From Candidatus Brockarchaeota archaeon (lineage in GTDB: Archaea > Thermoproteota > EX4484-205 > DTQO01): 15,624 nucleotides of DNA. The DNA is taken from NCBI GenBank assembly GCA_017601265.1, contig JAFNJA010000020.1, positions 1 to 15,624 on the forward strand, given 5' to 3'. Made by a program: the position numbers and the translations under genes. Of this stretch, positions 14,830 through 15,624 are shown in pieces. Position 1 is the first letter of the stretch, and each line of letters begins with the position of its first letter. Below the pieces are notes generated by a model, which worked only from the letters and a program-made list of their open reading frames with translations, was not told where the DNA came from and searched no databases.

Positions 14830-15024
14830 CTAGGTGAAAATCCAAGGATATTCAACCACCTTGGCGCATCTGTGCTGTACCTCGAACGCCAGGTAGTTCC
14901 AGACCTCGCGCCTGTGCACCCTGTGACAATGCACGAGGTGGCTGCGGGCCTCGCTGAACCTCTTGAAGCCCCTCTCGCATTTTGAGCATACGAACATGGT
15001 TGAAGAGGAGCGATTGAAGCTCAT
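14830..15024 (-). CDS. Small single C2H2 zinc-finger protein
   Basis: A 64-residue protein with one classical C2H2 finger, Cys13-x2-Cys16-x12-His29-x4-His34, including the expected aromatic/hydrophobic spacing (FVCSKCERGFKRFSEARSHL). After the finger comes a basic His-rich stretch (HCHRVHRRE) and a hydrophobic tail (VWNYLAFEV, YPWIF). Single-finger proteins of this size occur in archaea and are thought to bind nucleic acid or protein; no specific role is known to me. Start ATG 15024 is used, and an internal ATG at 14997 (MFVCSKC) is possible. A good TATA-like box lies upstream at 15093-15101. It stands alone beside a transposase remnant. Confidence 0.72.
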   Translation of the reverse strand: MSFNRSSSTMFVCSKCERGFKRFSEARSHLVHCHRVHRREVWNYLAFEVQHRCAKVVEYPWIFT

Positions 15025-15092
15025 AAGCCTTGTAGGAACCTTTGGGGAGGAAGAGGCCTGAGTGAAAAATGGAGCTTTCGAACGCGCGCGAT

Positions 15093-15101
15093 CTTTTATA
15101 T
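15093..15101 (-). promoter_or_regulatory. TATA-like box ahead of the C2H2 zinc-finger gene
   Basis: Minus-strand ATATAAAAG, within AAAATATAAAAGATC, is a strong archaeal TATA match. Initiation near 15071 would give a leader of about 47 bases to ATG 15024. Confidence 0.45.
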
Positions 15102-15212
15102 TTTGAGAAATATGGGCGGAAAAAGGCTGAAACGGGTCTAGCTACAAATCGGTATTGGTCGGGCAAGACTCATCCCAAATTTGAGGCGGGTCTATTCTAG
15201 GGGTAAGCAGGG

Positions 15213-15624
15213 GTGCGGCTAAGCTGGGTAGAAAGGAGACGACGGGCAGACCGGCCGTCCAGGCCCTTTGGCTGGTCTATTGTCTGCGTCGACAAGTCGA
15301 TCCTCACGTACGACACTATGGTCAAAAGGGTCTGGGCCCGCAGCCACGAGAGGACTTGCGTCTACGGCGCCATAGGCTCGTATGGCAAGCAGCTGTTCAG
15401 GCATTACCTCGGCTTGAAGGCGAGGAGCCTCCTAGGCTTTCTCAAGCTCGTACGCAGAAAGTTCGGGCGCAGTCTTCTCATAATGGACGGTGCCAGTGGC
15501 ACAGGGCGAAGTGCGCGAAGGTATATCTTTTCCCACCAGAACACCAAATACCCTTGATGAAAGCATTATTAAGGCCCAAAAGGCCTCTTGGCCGAAGAAT
15601 CGATTTGGAGTTCGGATTGCCCGC
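15213..15624 (+). pseudogene. IS630-like DDE transposase remnant, frameshifted and truncated
   Basis: The frame at 15213-15557 resembles the catalytic part of IS630/Tc1-type transposases: CVDKSILTYD with the first Asp (residue 27; the usual following Glu is Lys), then RVWARSHER, a YGAIGSYG segment, FLKLVRRKFGRSLLIMDGAS with the second Asp (residue 92). The usual next motif is W-H-R. In this frame it is lost, but one frame over, from 15497, the sequence reads WHRAKCAKVY and stays open to the window end. A one-base deletion near 15496 therefore explains the break. The N-terminal helix-turn-helix part is also missing upstream of 15213 (in-frame stop at 15204). The element is almost certainly inactive. 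The third catalytic residue would lie beyond the window if present. Confidence 0.7.

Noticed and set aside
14852..15166. A 104-codon minus-strand frame overlapping the C2H2 gene
   Set aside because: It overlaps the zinc-finger frame over most of that gene, spans the TATA box, and shows no recognisable features, whereas the other frame encodes a complete C2H2 finger.
15069..15200. A 43-codon plus-strand frame (MELSNARDLLYFEKYGRK...) upstream of the transposase remnant
   Set aside because: Third positions are not GC-biased as in real genes here, it covers the opposite-strand TATA box, and it does not match the missing transposase N-terminus. It is probably chance.
15571..15593. Overlapping GGCC-rich inverted repeats near the right edge, considered as an IS end or terminator
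   Set aside because: The repeat units are short (4-5 bases), lie within the frame that continues the transposase after the frameshift, and have no matching copy at the left side of the remnant.

Overview
The window is GC-rich archaeal chromosomal DNA. This rests on archaeal-type information genes: ribosomal proteins L18e, L13, S9 and S11, and an RNA polymerase subunit D carrying ferredoxin-like cysteine motifs. It is supported by frequent GTG/TTG starts and by TATA-like boxes (ATATAA, CTTAAA, ATAAGTAAAT) roughly 20-45 bases ahead of start codons. A thermophilic member of the TACK branch would fit, but that placement is inferred from gene style only; no 16S rRNA or phylogeny is available here.

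Layout, left to right. (1) Positions 1-883 (+): the 3' end of an unknown gene, followed 1 base later by a single-span, pilin-like membrane protein. (2) 979-1932 (+): a zinc-type medium-chain dehydrogenase. (3) 1977-4083 (-): purA (adenylosuccinate synthetase), a possible 48-residue cysteine-rich protein, and rps11 (S11). (4) 4226-4975 (+): a NodB-type deacetylase whose upstream region is shared divergently with purA. (5) 5001-10249 (-): Gfo/Idh/MocA oxidoreductase, DUF362 protein, a MoxR-family AAA+ ATPase of NorQ/CbbQ type and its large VWA partner of NorD/CbbO type. (6) 10374-12426 (+): a tight cluster rpoD-rpl18e-rpl13-rps9. (7) 12451-15024 (-): a softer-GC accessory stretch with an unrecognised tryptophan-rich 388-residue protein, a secreted beta-rich protein, a 4-5-span membrane protein and a small C2H2 zinc-finger protein. 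(8) 15213-15624 (+): a frameshifted IS630-like transposase remnant running off the window.

The rpoD cluster would normally have rps11 just upstream and rpoN/rpoK downstream in many archaea. Here rps11 lies about 8 kb away on the other strand, and rps9 is followed by a convergent accessory gene, so the classical operon has been broken at both ends. The ATPase/VWA pair forms a probable metal-insertion or conformational-activation machine, but no enzyme known to be served by such a pair (nitric oxide reductase, Rubisco, CO dehydrogenase) is present, so its client is unknown. No gap above 300 bases lacks a gene. No tRNA, rRNA or CRISPR array was seen.
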